64,000 nt of DNA from Robiginitomaculum sp. (GTDB taxonomy: Bacteria; Pseudomonadota; Alphaproteobacteria; Caulobacterales; Maricaulaceae): assembly GCA_021776515.1 (NCBI GenBank), contig JAJFFS010000019.1, positions 28,836 to 92,835 of the forward strand, read 5' to 3'. The position numbers and the translations under genes are program-made. Positions 43,622-53,408 of this stretch are shown here, piece by piece (position 1 is the first letter of the stretch; the number at the start of each line of letters is the position of its first letter). A model generated the notes under the pieces. It was not told where the DNA came from, searched no databases, and was given only the letters and a program-made list of their open reading frames with translations.

Positions 43622-44719
43622 ATGGCCAAACAATCAAATCAATTGGGACGACTTATGGATTTGGCGCATGAAAAATCAAGCGAACGGCGCCGTGAGTTAT
43701 TACGCGAAATTACCGACCTTTTCTTTGAACCCGATCACGCTCATACGAAAGAAACAAGCAACCATTTTAATGATATTCTGACTTCGGTCACCCAAGAAAT
43801 GGGTGTTGAATTTCGCAAGGAAATGGCCAACCGTTTTGCCAAAAAAGATAATGCCCCCTCTGGCTTTATCCGCCATCTTGCCAGAGATGACATTGACGTC
43901 GCAGAGCCTGTATTACGTCATTCCCCGGTTTTAAGTGATCTGGATTTAACGGACATAGTTGCCGATCGCAATCAGGACCATATACGCGCCATTTCGTCAC
44001 GTAAAAATTTAAGCGAATGCGTTACCGGTGCTATTGTCGCAAAAGGCGATTCCCAAACTCTTGTTAAATTAACGCAAAATCAGGGTGCTCGGTTTTCCCG
44101 CGATTCAATGGCGACTTTAGTCCGTAGATCTGAAACGCAAAAAGATTTACAATCACCTTTGGTTGATCACAAGGATTTGCCACCAGACATGTTAAACGAG
44201 ATGTATTTCTTCGTTGAGGAAAAACTTCGTCAGCGCATTGTGGAACGCAACGACAATACACCGAAAGAAGAATTGGATCGTGCCTTTGCGCAAGCCAGGT
44301 CCAGCATTTGCGGATCACCTGGTTTGCCAGAAGACTTTGCAGATGCGCGCACGTTTGTAGACACCAAAAAAAATAGTAATAAATTAACCCCGCCCCTTCT
44401 TGCATCACTTGCCCGCAACAACCAGCATACCCACTTTTACCTGGCTTTTGCAGAACTTACCGGCCTTGATTTTGATACGGCAAGGCGTGTCTGGGAACCG
44501 GGTAAAACCGAAGCGGCCGCCATTGTGTGCAAAGCCAGCAACATTCCAAAAGATTTATTCTCGACACTTGTTGTCTTGATCAGTAAGGACAACAATGCTG
44601 ATCTTTCGGTAATTCAAAGCCTTGGCCGCATTTATGAGATGATTCCCAAAAATACAGCAGAGCGCACTTTGCGGTTTTGGAAAATACGAAAAACAACCCA
44701 ACAATCTACCGCAGCCTGA
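43622..44719 (+). CDS. DUF2336 domain-containing protein
   Basis: A 365-aa soluble helical protein. The N-terminal half (LGRLMDLAHEKSSERRRELL, DLFFEPDHAHTKETSNHFND, then LARDDIDVAEPVLRHSPVLS) is the DUF2336 repeat-like helical domain typical of alphaproteobacteria; the C-terminal part contains AFAELTGLDFDTARRVWEPG. No membrane helix or catalytic motif is seen. The start at ATG 43622 (MAKQSNQLG) is preferred to a TTG 9 codons upstream. It lies 73 bases after the penicillin-binding protein gene. Function unknown; helical repeats suggest protein binding. Confidence 0.85.
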   Translation: MAKQSNQLGRLMDLAHEKSSERRRELLREITDLFFEPDHAHTKETSNHFNDILTSVTQEMGVEFRKEMANRFAKKDNAPSGFIRHLARDDIDVAEPVLRHSPVLSDLDLTDIVADRNQDHIRAISSRKNLSECVTGAIVAKGDSQTLVKLTQNQGARFSRDSMATLVRRSETQKDLQSPLVDHKDLPPDMLNEMYFFVEEKLRQRIVERNDNTPKEELDRAFAQARSSICGSPGLPEDFADARTFVDTKKNSNKLTPPLLASLARNNQHTHFYLAFAELTGLDFDTARRVWEPGKTEAAAIVCKASNIPKDLFSTLVVLISKDNNADLSVIQSLGRIYEMIPKNTAERTLRFWKIRKTTQQSTAA

Positions 44720-44755
44720 ACATAAAACCCAACGTGGTGAAAATGCCTTCCGGCG

Positions 44756-44783
44756 TTGACATGCCTGTACGTCGCGTTATGTT
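44756..44783 (+). promoter_or_regulatory. Probable sigma-70 promoter of rpsD
   Basis: A consensus -35 box TTGACA (44756-44761), a 16-base spacer and a -10-like TATGTT (44778-44783). It lies about 115 bases upstream of the rpsD start and just after the DUF2336 stop, giving a leader of about 110 bases that might carry autogenous S4 control. Confidence 0.6.
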
Positions 44784-44898
44784 CCGCCGCCTTTCGCCAT
44801 TTTAGCGAACAGGCACAAATGACGGGATGCCGCTAGTCCGCCGTTGCAATCGTACTTTTCAAGAAAAGTACCGGACCGCGACACATAAGGGGACAGTT

Positions 44899-45516
44899 AT
44901 GTCCAAACGCCACACACAGAAATACAAAATTGATCGCCGTATGGGCGAGAACATCTGGGGTCGCCCGAAAAGCCCTGTAAACAAACGCTCTTATGGCCCT
45001 GGCCAGCACGGTCAGCGTCGCAAGGGCAAGATGTCAGACTTTGGTCTGCAACTGATGGCCAAACAAAAGCTTAAAGGCTATTACGGCAACATCTCGGAAA
45101 AGCAGTTCCGTAATATTTATGGTGTTGCCCAACGCCGTAAAGGTAACACAGCCGAGAACCTTATTGGGCTTCTTGAATCGCGTCTGGATGCCGTTGTGTA
45201 TCGCGCCAAGTTCGTACCAACCGTTTTTGCCGCCCGTCAGTTTGTCAACCACGGCCATGTCATGGTCAATGGCCGCAAGGTCAACATCCCCAGCTACCGT
45301 TGCCAACCTGGTGATGTTGTCCAAATTCGTGAAAAATCACGTTCAATGGCTTTGGTGCTCGAAGCACTGGAAAGCCCGGAACGCGATTTGCCTGACTATA
45401 TCGAAGTTGAAGGCAAATCCATGACCGCCACATATTTACGCACCCCCGAACTGGCGGACGTTCCCTACCCGGTTAAAATGGAACCAAATCTGGTCGTCGA
45501 ATTTTATACGTCCTGA
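44899..45516 (+). CDS. rpsD: 30S ribosomal protein S4
   Basis: A 205-aa primary 16S rRNA-binding protein that nucleates 30S assembly. [20 protein letters not shown] opens it, [19 protein letters not shown] is the family stretch, and the S4 RNA-binding domain ([20 protein letters not shown], then [19 protein letters not shown]) is complete. The start at ATG 44899 has AAGGGGACA upstream; the longer open frame from 44827 is leader sequence. It is monocistronic, with its own promoter and terminator. Confidence 0.97.
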   Translation: MSKRHTQKYKIDRRMGENIWGRPKSPVNKRSYGPGQHGQRRKGKMSDFGLQLMAKQKLKGYYGNISEKQFRNIYGVAQRRKGNTAENLIGLLESRLDAVVYRAKFVPTVFAARQFVNHGHVMVNGRKVNIPSYRCQPGDVVQIREKSRSMALVLEALESPERDLPDYIEVEGKSMTATYLRTPELADVPYPVKMEPNLVVEFYTS

Positions 45517-45535
45517 TTGCAAGTCATAAACAACA

Positions 45536-45565
45536 AAAAGGGGATCCGCTGGATCCCCTTTTTTA
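45536..45565 (+). terminator. Intrinsic terminator of rpsD, probably bidirectional
   Basis: Perfect stem AAAGGGGATCC / GGATCCCCTTT with loop GCT, followed by a T run on the plus strand and preceded by A bases that give a T run on the minus strand. It sits between the convergent rpsD and grxD genes and can serve both. Confidence 0.93.
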
Positions 45566-45584
45566 TTATCCCGATTTGATAAGT

Positions 45585-45923
45585 TCAGGCGGCTTCGCTC
45601 AAAACACCTTTTTCGTGCATCAAGGTTTTCAACTCACCGCTTTCAAACATTTCTCTCATAATATCACTACCGCCAACAAATTCACCTTTGATATAAAGCT
45701 GCGGAATAGTGGGCCATTGCGCATATTCTTTAATACCTTCGCGCACTGCCATGTCCTCAAGGACGTTTTCAGTCTTGAAATCCACACCGGTGATTTCAAG
45801 AATTTTTGTCGCCATAGATGAAAACCCACACTGTGGAAACACAGGCGTTCCCTTCATATACAAGACAACATCATTGTTTTCGACAGTGTTTTTAATGTGA
45901 TCAATCACGGCTTGATCGGTCAT
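45585..45923 (-). CDS. grxD: Monothiol glutaredoxin Grx4 (CGFS type)
   Basis: A 112-aa glutaredoxin with the single-Cys active site in TPVFPQCGFSSMATKIL, plus WPTIPQLYIKGEFVGGSDIM for glutathione and cluster binding. It carries [2Fe-2S] clusters with glutathione and, with BolA proteins, feeds iron-sulfur and iron-sensing pathways. A clear AAAGGA site precedes the ATG. Its usual neighbour bolA is separated here by an aldo/keto reductase gene. Confidence 0.95.
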   Translation of the reverse strand: MTDQAVIDHIKNTVENNDVVLYMKGTPVFPQCGFSSMATKILEITGVDFKTENVLEDMAVREGIKEYAQWPTIPQLYIKGEFVGGSDIMREMFESGELKTLMHEKGVLSEAA

Positions 45924-45961
45924 GGCTAAAATCCTTTATTGAGAACGGTTATCAGTTAGAG

Positions 45962-46795
45962 CTAGGTATCCAGAACCGTTTCGTCAAGCACATTCAGTGC
46001 ATCTTGCAGATGTTCTTCCCGGGTTGTTGACACCATCACCACATCAGCAAGGCCACTATCTCGCGCATAGAGCAAGGCTTCACGCACTGAACGCGAGGGG
46101 CGGCTATATTTACGTCGATACAAAGCCCGGGCATTATACCAAATGTCTGCTGCAGAGCGCGGCAAGCGCAACCCGGCACTGGCGCCGCTCAACACCTCTA
46201 TCCCGAATATGCCTAGACCGGCCTGACGTGCAGTCACCAACCTTTGTATTTCTTTTTCCTGTATCCCCGCATTTAACGGGGCCATAAGAAAATCAAACAC
46301 CCCCAGAGATAGCGCCGCATCAACTTCCTCACCCCGCCCGGCTATGCCTAAAAAGCGCACCCGGCCATTTTTCTTTTCGGCAGATAGAAGCTGTATCAGA
46401 TTATCCGTTAGCTCTGATGCTGCCGGGCCGTGCAAAAATAGCGCATCCACATAATTGCACTGCAAGCGTTGTAATGAACGATCCAAAGAACGAATAATGG
46501 CATCAGGAGAAAAATTACGGGTTTTTTCCTCATTCACACCTGCCTTGGTGCAGAGAAATACTTTGTTGCGATTTATTTTGCAAAGAGCTTGCCCCAAACG
46601 CCTCTCCGCCTCCCCGGCACCATAAGACGGCGCCGTATCAAAAGTGGTAATCCCTCTTTCAAACGCATTTTTTATCAAGGTGGAAGTCGTTTGGTGTGGC
46701 ACCAGTCGCGTTGCATGGGGCCCGGAAACGCCAAATGCCATACGGCTAAGGCTTGAAGGGGCTTCAAACAAAAAGTCTGCCCCCGAACCTGACAT
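45962..46795 (-). CDS. Aldo/keto reductase family protein
   Basis: A 277-aa TIM-barrel oxidoreductase. The catalytic Asp/Tyr pair is in TFDTAPSYGAGEAERRLG, the Lys in KVFLCTKAGV and the His in YVDALFLHGPAA. It resembles the short aldo/keto reductases related to galactose dehydrogenase/YdhF types, but the substrate is unknown. Its ATG overlaps the bolA stop by one base (TGATG), so it is coupled to that gene, and grxD follows 38 bases after it. Confidence 0.85.
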   Translation of the reverse strand: MSGSGADFLFEAPSSLSRMAFGVSGPHATRLVPHQTTSTLIKNAFERGITTFDTAPSYGAGEAERRLGQALCKINRNKVFLCTKAGVNEEKTRNFSPDAIIRSLDRSLQRLQCNYVDALFLHGPAASELTDNLIQLLSAEKKNGRVRFLGIAGRGEEVDAALSLGVFDFLMAPLNAGIQEKEIQRLVTARQAGLGIFGIEVLSGASAGLRLPRSAADIWYNARALYRRKYSRPSRSVREALLYARDSGLADVVMVSTTREEHLQDALNVLDETVLDT

Positions 46796-47025
46796 CAACT
46801 TACTGATGTTTCCAACGCAAGGGCGTGCAATTCACCGCCCATTTTACCTTTCAGGGCCGCATAAACCATCTGATGTTGGCGCACGCGGTTCAAACCTTCA
46901 AAACTCGCAGAGACAATTTTCGCCTTATAATGATCGCCATCACCAGCCAGATCAACAATCTCTATACTGGCATCAGGAATGGCAGCCTTGATCATGGCTT
47001 CGATATCCTCTGCTCGCATGGCCAT
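46795..47025 (-). CDS. BolA-family protein (partner of Grx4)
   Basis: A 76-aa BolA-fold protein: AIPDASIEIVDLAGDGDHYK, then ASFEGLNRVRQHQMVYAALK with the conserved His that helps hold a shared [2Fe-2S] cluster with Grx4. It is short like IbaG/BolA2. ATG 47025 has GGAGG eight bases upstream (inside the purL end) and overlaps the purL stop. Confidence 0.92.
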   Translation of the reverse strand: MAMRAEDIEAMIKAAIPDASIEIVDLAGDGDHYKAKIVSASFEGLNRVRQHQMVYAALKGKMGGELHALALETSVS

Positions 47026-49226
47026 CACGCGTCCTCCATATAATCCGGCAACCAGCTTTCATGCTTTTGCCGTAAAAAATCAAGGGGTAAGGAGACATCT
47101 CCTAAACGAACAGCATCGCCCCCCATGCTGCCAACATGTTCTGCATGAACCCCGGCTGCCTTTGCATCCTCTATAATACGCGAGGCCTGATCTGCATCAA
47201 CAACCAGTAAATAACGTCCCTGATCTTCACCAAAAAACCAGGCCGCATCTGGCAAAGCAGGGTTGGCATACGCATGTAACCCGCACCCGCTGGCGAGCGC
47301 TATCTCCGCCGCCGCGCATCCCAGTCCACCATCGCTTAGATCATGAACTGCACGCAACTGCCCTGCTTGAATAGCATTGCTGACGAACGCACCAGTAAGG
47401 CGCTCCATCTGCAAATTTACAGGTGGTGGTGCGCCTGCCTCACGGCCTTCAACCTCGCGTAAATAAAGCGACGAACCAAGCCAACCCGTGCTTTGTCCCA
47501 GCAGGATCAGCGCGTCATCTGCACAGGCGCTATCAAACCCCATAGCCCCGCCAGCATCTAGCATAAGGCCAACGCCGCCAATCGCCGGTGTCGGCGGGAT
47601 GGCAACACCAGCGGTTTCATTATAAAGCGAGACATTGCCGGAAACGACGGGAAATTCGAGCGCCGTACATGCCTCTGCCATACCCTCTATGGCTCGTACC
47701 AGTTGCCCCATAATTTCAGGGCGTTCAGGGTTGCCAAAGTTCAGACAATCAGTCACCGCCAATGGCTTTGCCCCCGTGGCAATAAGGTTACGCCAGCATT
47801 CGGCTACAGCCTGTTTGCCGCCCTCAAAAGGATCGGCTGCCACATAACGCGGCGTACAGTCAGAGGAAATTGCCAGCGCCTTATCTGTTCCATGTACACG
47901 AACAATTGCAGCATCAGCGGCCCCGCCAGAGGCTTTGATTGTATCGGCCATAACATGGCGATCATATTGTTCCCATATCCACCGTTTTGATGCCATATCA
48001 GGGCTTTGCATCAAGGTGAGCAAGGCTTTGGCAACATCACAAGGCTCTACTTCATCGGGTGATATTGCGTCCTGTTTTGGACTATCTTTCCAGGGGCGGT
48101 CATAGTTCGGGGCATCATCGCCCAGTGGTGCAATGGGAATATCGCAAACGGTTTCGCCTTTATGGTTCAGGACCATCCGCCCTGTATCCGTGGTGCTGCC
48201 AATGAGCGCCACATCCAGTTCCCAGCGTTCAAATATTTCCTGCGCTATGGCCTCTTGCCCCTGTCGCAGAACAATGAGCATACGTTCCTGGCTTTCCGAC
48301 AACATCATCTCAACCGGGGTCATGTTGATTTCGCGCTGCGGCACGCAATCAAGGTCAAGCGCAATGCCTACCCCGCCCTTGTCAGCCATCTCGATCGAAG
48401 ATGAGGTCAGTCCGGCAGCGCCCATATCCTGAATAGCGATAATGCAGCCGGTTTGCATTAGCTCCAGACATGCTTCGATAAGGCGTTTTTCCGTAAACGG
48501 ATCGCCCACTTGCACCGTGGGGCGCTTCGCCTCAGTCTGATCATCAAACTCCGCCGACGCCATAGTTGCGCCATGGATACCATCACGCCCGGTTTTGGCA
48601 CCCACATAAAGCACGGGATTACCTGTGCCCTTTGCCGCCGAATAAAAAATATTTTTCTGTTCAGCAATGCCGACACACATCGCATTGACCAGAATATTAC
48701 CGTTATAACCGGCATGGAAATTGGTTTCACCACCAACGGTTGGTACGCCAACGCAATTACCATAACCACCAATACCCGCCACCACACCAGAGACCAAAGG
48801 TCTTGTTTTAGGGTGTTCGGGCGCGCCAAAACGAAGCGCGTTCAAAAGCGCAACCGGGCGTGCGCCCATAGTGAAAACATCACGCATAATGCCGCCGACA
48901 CCTGTCGCCGCACCCTGGTAAGGCTCAATATAGGAGGGGTGGTTATGGCTCTCCATTTTGAAAATACAGGCAAGGCCATCACCAATATCGATAACACCAG
49001 CATTTTCGCCGGGGCCACAGATGACGCATTCACCCGTAGTGGGCAATTTACGCAAATGCCGCCGCGATGATTTGTACGAGCAGTGCTCGGACCACATCAC
49101 AGAAAATATACCCAGCTCTGTCTCGTTTGGATGCCGTCCCAACCGTTTGAGAATAATTTCCCATTCACTCTGGCTAAGGCCAAGTTCCTGCGCATGGCAT
49201 AAATCTGTCAGTCTTTCCTCGCTCAT
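47025..49226 (-). CDS. purL: Phosphoribosylformylglycinamidine synthase subunit PurL
   Basis: A 733-aa synthetase subunit of the small-PurL type that works with PurS and PurQ to make FGAM from FGAR, ATP and glutamine-derived ammonia. [19 protein letters not shown] and [20 protein letters not shown] carry the substrate/ATP residues, and [15 protein letters not shown] and [19 protein letters not shown] are typical. Its start overlaps the purQ stop (ATGA) and its stop overlaps bolA. Confidence 0.97.
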   Translation of the reverse strand: MSEERLTDLCHAQELGLSQSEWEIILKRLGRHPNETELGIFSVMWSEHCSYKSSRRHLRKLPTTGECVICGPGENAGVIDIGDGLACIFKMESHNHPSYIEPYQGAATGVGGIMRDVFTMGARPVALLNALRFGAPEHPKTRPLVSGVVAGIGGYGNCVGVPTVGGETNFHAGYNGNILVNAMCVGIAEQKNIFYSAAKGTGNPVLYVGAKTGRDGIHGATMASAEFDDQTEAKRPTVQVGDPFTEKRLIEACLELMQTGCIIAIQDMGAAGLTSSSIEMADKGGVGIALDLDCVPQREINMTPVEMMLSESQERMLIVLRQGQEAIAQEIFERWELDVALIGSTTDTGRMVLNHKGETVCDIPIAPLGDDAPNYDRPWKDSPKQDAISPDEVEPCDVAKALLTLMQSPDMASKRWIWEQYDRHVMADTIKASGGAADAAIVRVHGTDKALAISSDCTPRYVAADPFEGGKQAVAECWRNLIATGAKPLAVTDCLNFGNPERPEIMGQLVRAIEGMAEACTALEFPVVSGNVSLYNETAGVAIPPTPAIGGVGLMLDAGGAMGFDSACADDALILLGQSTGWLGSSLYLREVEGREAGAPPPVNLQMERLTGAFVSNAIQAGQLRAVHDLSDGGLGCAAAEIALASGCGLHAYANPALPDAAWFFGEDQGRYLLVVDADQASRIIEDAKAAGVHAEHVGSMGGDAVRLGDVSLPLDFLRQKHESWLPDYMEDA

Positions 49227-49885
49227 GAGAACGCTCCGGCAAGGCTTTCAAAGAAAGGAAGACCGCCCGTTTCACCAGTTAAGGGATCAACAGCGCGTTC
49301 CGGGTGCGGCATCATGCCCAATACATTGCCCTTATCGTTGATAATCCCGGCAATATTACGCGCCGAGCCATTAGGGTTTTGAACATAGCGAAATACCACC
49401 TGCCCCTCACCTTCCATCCGGTCCAGCACCTGATCATCAGCAAAAAAATTGCCATCATGATGGGCCACAGGGATGGTTGTTGCGGGCTGCCCCTCATAAG
49501 CGCTTGAGAAGGGTGTTTGCGTATTTTCAACAACCAAATCTACGCTTTTGCAGACAAATTTCAGCCCCGCATTGCGCATCAATGCCCCGGGAAGCAAGCG
49601 GGCCTCGGTTAATACTTGAAAACCATTACATATACCCGCAACCAGGCCACCCCGCTCCGCGTGATCTTTGATCGCAGACATTATGGGTGAACGTGCCGCC
49701 ACCGCACCAGAGCGCAGATAGTCGCCATAGGAAAAACCGCCCGGAATAAAGACCAGATCAACCTTGGGCAGAGATGTATCACGATGCCAGACACGGTAAA
49801 CATCAGGCGTTGTGTGGTCGCGTAGAGCGCAAATTGCATCCCGGTCACAGTTTGATCCGGGAAAAACGATAACCGCTGCCTTCAT
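49223..49885 (-). CDS. purQ: FGAM synthase glutaminase subunit PurQ
   Basis: A 220-aa class I glutamine amidotransferase supplying ammonia to PurL. The nucleophile Cys is in [19 protein letters not shown] and the catalytic His/Glu are in [12 protein letters not shown]. It overlaps purL and lies 3 bases after purS, consistent with stoichiometric production of the complex. Confidence 0.97.
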   Translation of the reverse strand: MKAAVIVFPGSNCDRDAICALRDHTTPDVYRVWHRDTSLPKVDLVFIPGGFSYGDYLRSGAVAARSPIMSAIKDHAERGGLVAGICNGFQVLTEARLLPGALMRNAGLKFVCKSVDLVVENTQTPFSSAYEGQPATTIPVAHHDGNFFADDQVLDRMEGEGQVVFRYVQNPNGSARNIAGIINDKGNVLGMMPHPERAVDPLTGETGGLPFFESLAGAFS

Positions 49886-49888
49886 GGC

Positions 49889-50131
49889 CTAAGCCTCTAT
49901 TTTCACTTGATAATCCTCGATAACTGTGTTGGCGAGAAGCTGTTCACACATTTGTGTCACGCGTTCCTTCGCCTTCGTTGCATCACCATCTTCAAGTACA
50001 AGTTCTATTATCTTGCCTTGGCGAGCATCAAGGACTTCAGGAAAATCAAGGTGTTTCAACGCGCTGACAACGGCCTGACCCTGTGGGTCCAGAACGCCGC
50101 CACGCGGTCTGACATAAACCACCGCTCTCAT
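49889..50131 (-). CDS. purS: FGAM synthase subunit PurS
   Basis: An 80-aa small subunit that bridges PurL and Pur[21 protein letters not shown], then [14 protein letters not shown] is the family pattern. Its ATG overlaps the purC stop (ATGA). Confidence 0.95.
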   Translation of the reverse strand: MRAVVYVRPRGGVLDPQGQAVVSALKHLDFPEVLDARQGKIIELVLEDGDATKAKERVTQMCEQLLANTVIEDYQVKIEA

Positions 50132-50892
50132 TCTTCATCCCCGTTTGAAATAATTTTCAAACGCGGTTGATCCTTCAAAACGCCTAACCGCCGGGCAACC
50201 TCTGCATAGGCGTCGGTTACGCCGCCCATATTCTGGCGAAACCGGTCTTTATCAAGTTTTCTGCCGCTACCGATATCCCATAACCGGCAAGAATCAGGAC
50301 TGATTTCATCGGCAAGAATAGTGCGTACCAATTCGCCTTCATAATGACGGCCAAATTCGAGCTTGAAATCAACGAGGCGGATATTCACAGCCGCAAACAA
50401 GCCGCTGAGAAAATCATTGACCCGCAATGTCATGGAAACCATGTCTTCCACCTCTTGCGGGCCGGCCCAGTTAAAAGCCGCGATATGCTCTTCAGCAACC
50501 AGTGGATCGCCCAGTTCATCATCTTTGTAAAAATATTCTACAATGGGGCGAGACAGTTTTTCCCCGTCTTTTATTCCCAATCTTTTACAGATAGAGCCCG
50601 TTGCGATATTGCGGCAAACAATTTCCAAAGGGATGATTTCCACTTCCCGAATTAGCTGCTCGCGCATATTCAGTCGTTTTATGAAATGCGTGGGAATGCC
50701 AATATCGCCAATTTGTTGCATCAAATATTCGCTAATACGATTATTTAGAACACCCTTACCTTCGAGAACATCGTGTTTCTCGTTGTTAAAAGCGGTAGCA
50801 TCATCCTTGAAATGGGCGATTAGCGTACCAGGCTCCGGGCCTTCATAAATAACCTTGGCCTTGCCCTCGTATAATTTTTTCCGTCTGCTCAT
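50128..50892 (-). CDS. purC: SAICAR synthase PurC
   Basis: A 254-aa enzyme joining CAIR and aspartate with [23 protein letters not shown] at the N-terminus, ECTG-like core ending in [20 protein letters not shown], and [12 protein letters not shown] are diagnostic. The start at ATG 50892 ([10 protein letters not shown]) is the standard one; the frame runs 12 codons further. It is the first gene of the run purC-purS-purQ-purL-bolA-aldo/keto reductase-grxD. Confidence 0.96.
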   Translation of the reverse strand: MSRRKKLYEGKAKVIYEGPEPGTLIAHFKDDATAFNNEKHDVLEGKGVLNNRISEYLMQQIGDIGIPTHFIKRLNMREQLIREVEIIPLEIVCRNIATGSICKRLGIKDGEKLSRPIVEYFYKDDELGDPLVAEEHIAAFNWAGPQEVEDMVSMTLRVNDFLSGLFAAVNIRLVDFKLEFGRHYEGELVRTILADEISPDSCRLWDIGSGRKLDKDRFRQNMGGVTDAYAEVARRLGVLKDQPRLKIISNGDEE

Positions 50893-51080
50893 TCTGCCTT
50901 GTTCCTTAGCCCACGCTGAAAACAGCAAAAAATAGAGTCTGGCCTACAGAATCGTGAGATCAGACCCTCACGTCCTTACCTCAGCCACCTACATGCGGCA
51001 ATGCACCCAAGGTGATTGATTCCCGTTGCATGGCAGGTTAGTCAGTCTTGCGCAGCCGCTTCAACAATCAGGAGATTTGA

Positions 51081-51404
51081 ATGAGCAGTTTTGACAACCG
51101 TGAAAAGGGATTTGAATCCAAGTTCGCACATGATGAAAATCTGGAATTCAAGGCTGCGGCCCGGCGGAACAAACTTCTGGGGCTTTGGCTGGCAGAGCTT
51201 ATGAACAAGTCACAGGAGGAAGCGGAAAGCTACGCCAAACAAGTCATCATAGCTGACTTTGAGGAGGCCGGAGACGAGGATGTTTTTCGCAAACTCCGGG
51301 CCGATGCCGACGAGGCTGAGCTAACGCTCACAGATAATCAGATTCGCAATAAAATGACTGAAATGACAGAAAAAGCGCGAGAGCAGGTTCGTAACGAAAC
51401 CTGA
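51081..51404 (+). CDS. DUF1476 protein, zeta-type inhibitor of F1-ATPase
   Basis: A 107-aa helical protein: FDNREKGFESKFAHDENLEF, then AAARRNKLLGLWLAELM and an acidic C-terminus. This is the alphaproteobacterial zeta subunit that blocks ATP hydrolysis by F1FoATP synthase through its N-terminal segment. A good ribosome site (CAGGAGA) precedes ATG 51081. It is divergent from purC, an arrangement conserved in many alphaproteobacteria. Confidence 0.92.
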   Translation: MSSFDNREKGFESKFAHDENLEFKAAARRNKLLGLWLAELMNKSQEEAESYAKQVIIADFEEAGDEDVFRKLRADADEAELTLTDNQIRNKMTEMTEKAREQVRNET

Positions 51405-51621
51405 CGCCAGGCACATCAAAACGCAAAGTGCTCTACAAACTGGCATCACCAGGACCCAGCCCCTCGCTAAACGCCTGAACGCGAGTAGAGGCAATACCAT
51501 GCGAGCCGCCCACAAAAAACAACCGGGCTACAGTGGCCTGTCCCGGTAATCCAGAATGTGTAGGATAGCAAAGCTAAATCACCCGAGCGAGTCGGACAAT
51601 GACTAGGCAGGAGTTATAAAA

Positions 51622-51966
51622 ATGGCGGGATTGACCACGCATGTACTGGATACCGCCAATGGCTGTCCGGCCGCGAATATAAGTGTTCGCTTGTTGTTTG
51701 AGGGCGGAGAAGTTCTGGTGCAAACCCGCACCAATGAAGATGGGCGCTGTGATAACCCGCTAATATCCCCGGGGGATATGCGTGCCGGGCTATATCGGCT
51801 GGAATTTGGTGTGGCTGAATATTATCGCGCCAAAGGTGTGAACCTCCCTGAACCTGCATTTCTGGATGTGGTGGCCATAGAGTTTGGCCTGGCTGAAACA
51901 GACGCGCATTACCACGTGCCTTTGCTGGTTTCGCCCTTTGGTTATTCCACATATCGGGGCAGTTAA
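51622..51966 (+). CDS. uraH: 5-hydroxyisourate hydrolase
   Basis: A 114-aa transthyretin-related enzyme that opens 5-hydroxyisourate to OHCU in urate breakdown. LTTHVLDTANGCPAANISV carries the first active-site His, and the diagnostic C-terminus is YSTYRGS. AGGAG lies just upstream of ATG 51622. It is the first gene of a seven-gene purine-degradation operon and overlaps xdhA by one base. The companion OHCU decarboxylase gene (uraD) is not in the window. Confidence 0.95.
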   Translation: MAGLTTHVLDTANGCPAANISVRLLFEGGEVLVQTRTNEDGRCDNPLISPGDMRAGLYRLEFGVAEYYRAKGVNLPEPAFLDVVAIEFGLAETDAHYHVPLLVSPFGYSTYRGS

Positions 51967-53408
51967 TGCGCGATACGGTCAGTTTTACCCTCAATGGCGA
52001 AATGGTGTCGGTACAAAATCCCGACCCGACCCTGACGTTACTAAACTGGCTGCGCCAGACACGCTCCCTCACCGGCACCAAGGAAGGCTGCGCCGAGGGC
52101 GATTGCGGGGCCTGTACTGTGGTGATCGGTAGTCCAGATGCACCCGAAGACCTGCCCCCATGGCGGGCAGTCAATGCCTGCATTGCCTTCCTGCCAACGC
52201 TGGATGGTAAAACCGTCATAACCGTGGAGGGGCTAGCGCAAAACGGCAAACTGCATCCGGTGCAACAAGCCCTGATAGAGCATCATGGTTCGCAATGCGG
52301 GTTTTGTACGCCAGGTTTTGTCATGAGCCTCTATGCACATTATCGCAATGAAGGCGTCGTGGATGATGAAACGCTAAACGATGTATTGGCGGGCAATCTC
52401 TGTCGCTGCACCGGCTATGCACCGATTATCCGCGCGGCCAGGGCCATGTATGATTATCCGAAGGTTGAGGACATTCTCCTTGCTTCTGCTACGGACAGCG
52501 AAATGCTGTGCCTGACCATGACCGACACCTTGAGCGGCACCGAGAAACAATATTTCGCACCACATAACATGAGCGAGTTGGCGATAATTTATGCCAAGCA
52601 TCCTGACGCGGTTATTCTGGCGGGCAGTACCGATGTAGGGCTATGGGTAACTAAGCAAAAAAAAGTACTAAAAGTGCTTATTGATATTGGCCGCGTTGAA
52701 GGTTTTGCCAATATTGAAAAAACTGAAAACGGGTTAATGATTGGCGCGGGGGCAAGTTACGCAGCAGCCCATGAAACACTTGAGGAAATGTATCCCTCAC
52801 TTGGTGAGCTGATCCGGCGTATTGGCTCAACACAGATCAGAAACGCAGGTACTATGGGCGGTAATATCGCCAACGGCTCGCCCATTGGCGACATGCCGCC
52901 ACCGCTGATCGCGCTTGGAGCAGAGCTGATCTTGCGCCGGGGCGACAACACCCGCCGCATAGCGCTTGAAAGCTTCTTCCTTGAATACGGCAAGCAAGAC
53001 ATTGCCTCAGGTGAGTTTGTCGAGACGATTTTTGTACCCAATCCGGTCCCGGCGGGACGCTTTGCCGTTTATAAGGTTTCCAAACGATTTGATCAGGATA
53101 TATCCGCACTGTGTGGCGCGTTTTCCTTGCAATTGGACGGCCATAAGGTGGCAGCTATCCGCATCGCTTTTGGTGGTATGGCAGGCATTCCGGCACGCGC
53201 CAAAAATGCCGAAGCGGCACTATTGGGTCAGGACTGGAATGAGACCAATCTGCGCAAGGCCATGATGGCTTTGGGCGACGACTTTACCCCCCTGAGCGAT
53301 ATGCGCGCCAGTGCAGAGTATCGCTTGCAGTGCGCACAAAACCTCTTGTTAAAATTTTGGCTGTCTGATGATGCCCCTTATCTGGCAAAAGAGGTGCGTC
53401 ATGGATAA
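51966..53408 (+). CDS. xdhA: Xanthine dehydrogenase small subunit (2x[2Fe-2S], FAD)
   Basis: A 480-aa subunit. The N-terminal ferredoxin domain has GCAEGDCGACTVV, the second cluster domain has CGFCTPGFVMS and CRCTGYAPIIRAA, and the FAD-binding domain (from about 190) has LAGSTDVGLWVTKQ and IGSTQIRNAGTMGGNIANGS. Electrons from the molybdenum subunit pass through these to NAD. It overlaps uraH by one base and xdhB by eight. Confidence 0.96.
   Translation: MRDTVSFTLNGEMVSVQNPDPTLTLLNWLRQTRSLTGTKEGCAEGDCGACTVVIGSPDAPEDLPPWRAVNACIAFLPTLDGKTVITVEGLAQNGKLHPVQQALIEHHGSQCGFCTPGFVMSLYAHYRNEGVVDDETLNDVLAGNLCRCTGYAPIIRAARAMYDYPKVEDILLASATDSEMLCLTMTDTLSGTEKQYFAPHNMSELAIIYAKHPDAVILAGSTDVGLWVTKQKKVLKVLIDIGRVEGFANIEKTENGLMIGAGASYAAAHETLEEMYPSLGELIRRIGSTQIRNAGTMGGNIANGSPIGDMPPPLIALGAELILRRGDNTRRIALESFFLEYGKQDIASGEFVETIFVPNPVPAGRFAVYKVSKRFDQDISALCGAFSLQLDGHKVAAIRIAFGGMAGIPARAKNAEAALLGQDWNETNLRKAMMALGDDFTPLSDMRASAEYRLQCAQNLLLKFWLSDDAPYLAKEVRHG

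Noticed and set aside
51405..51621. Small gene between the DUF1476 gene and uraH
   Set aside because: No credible frame on the plus strand; the long minus-strand frame across uraH is a shadow.
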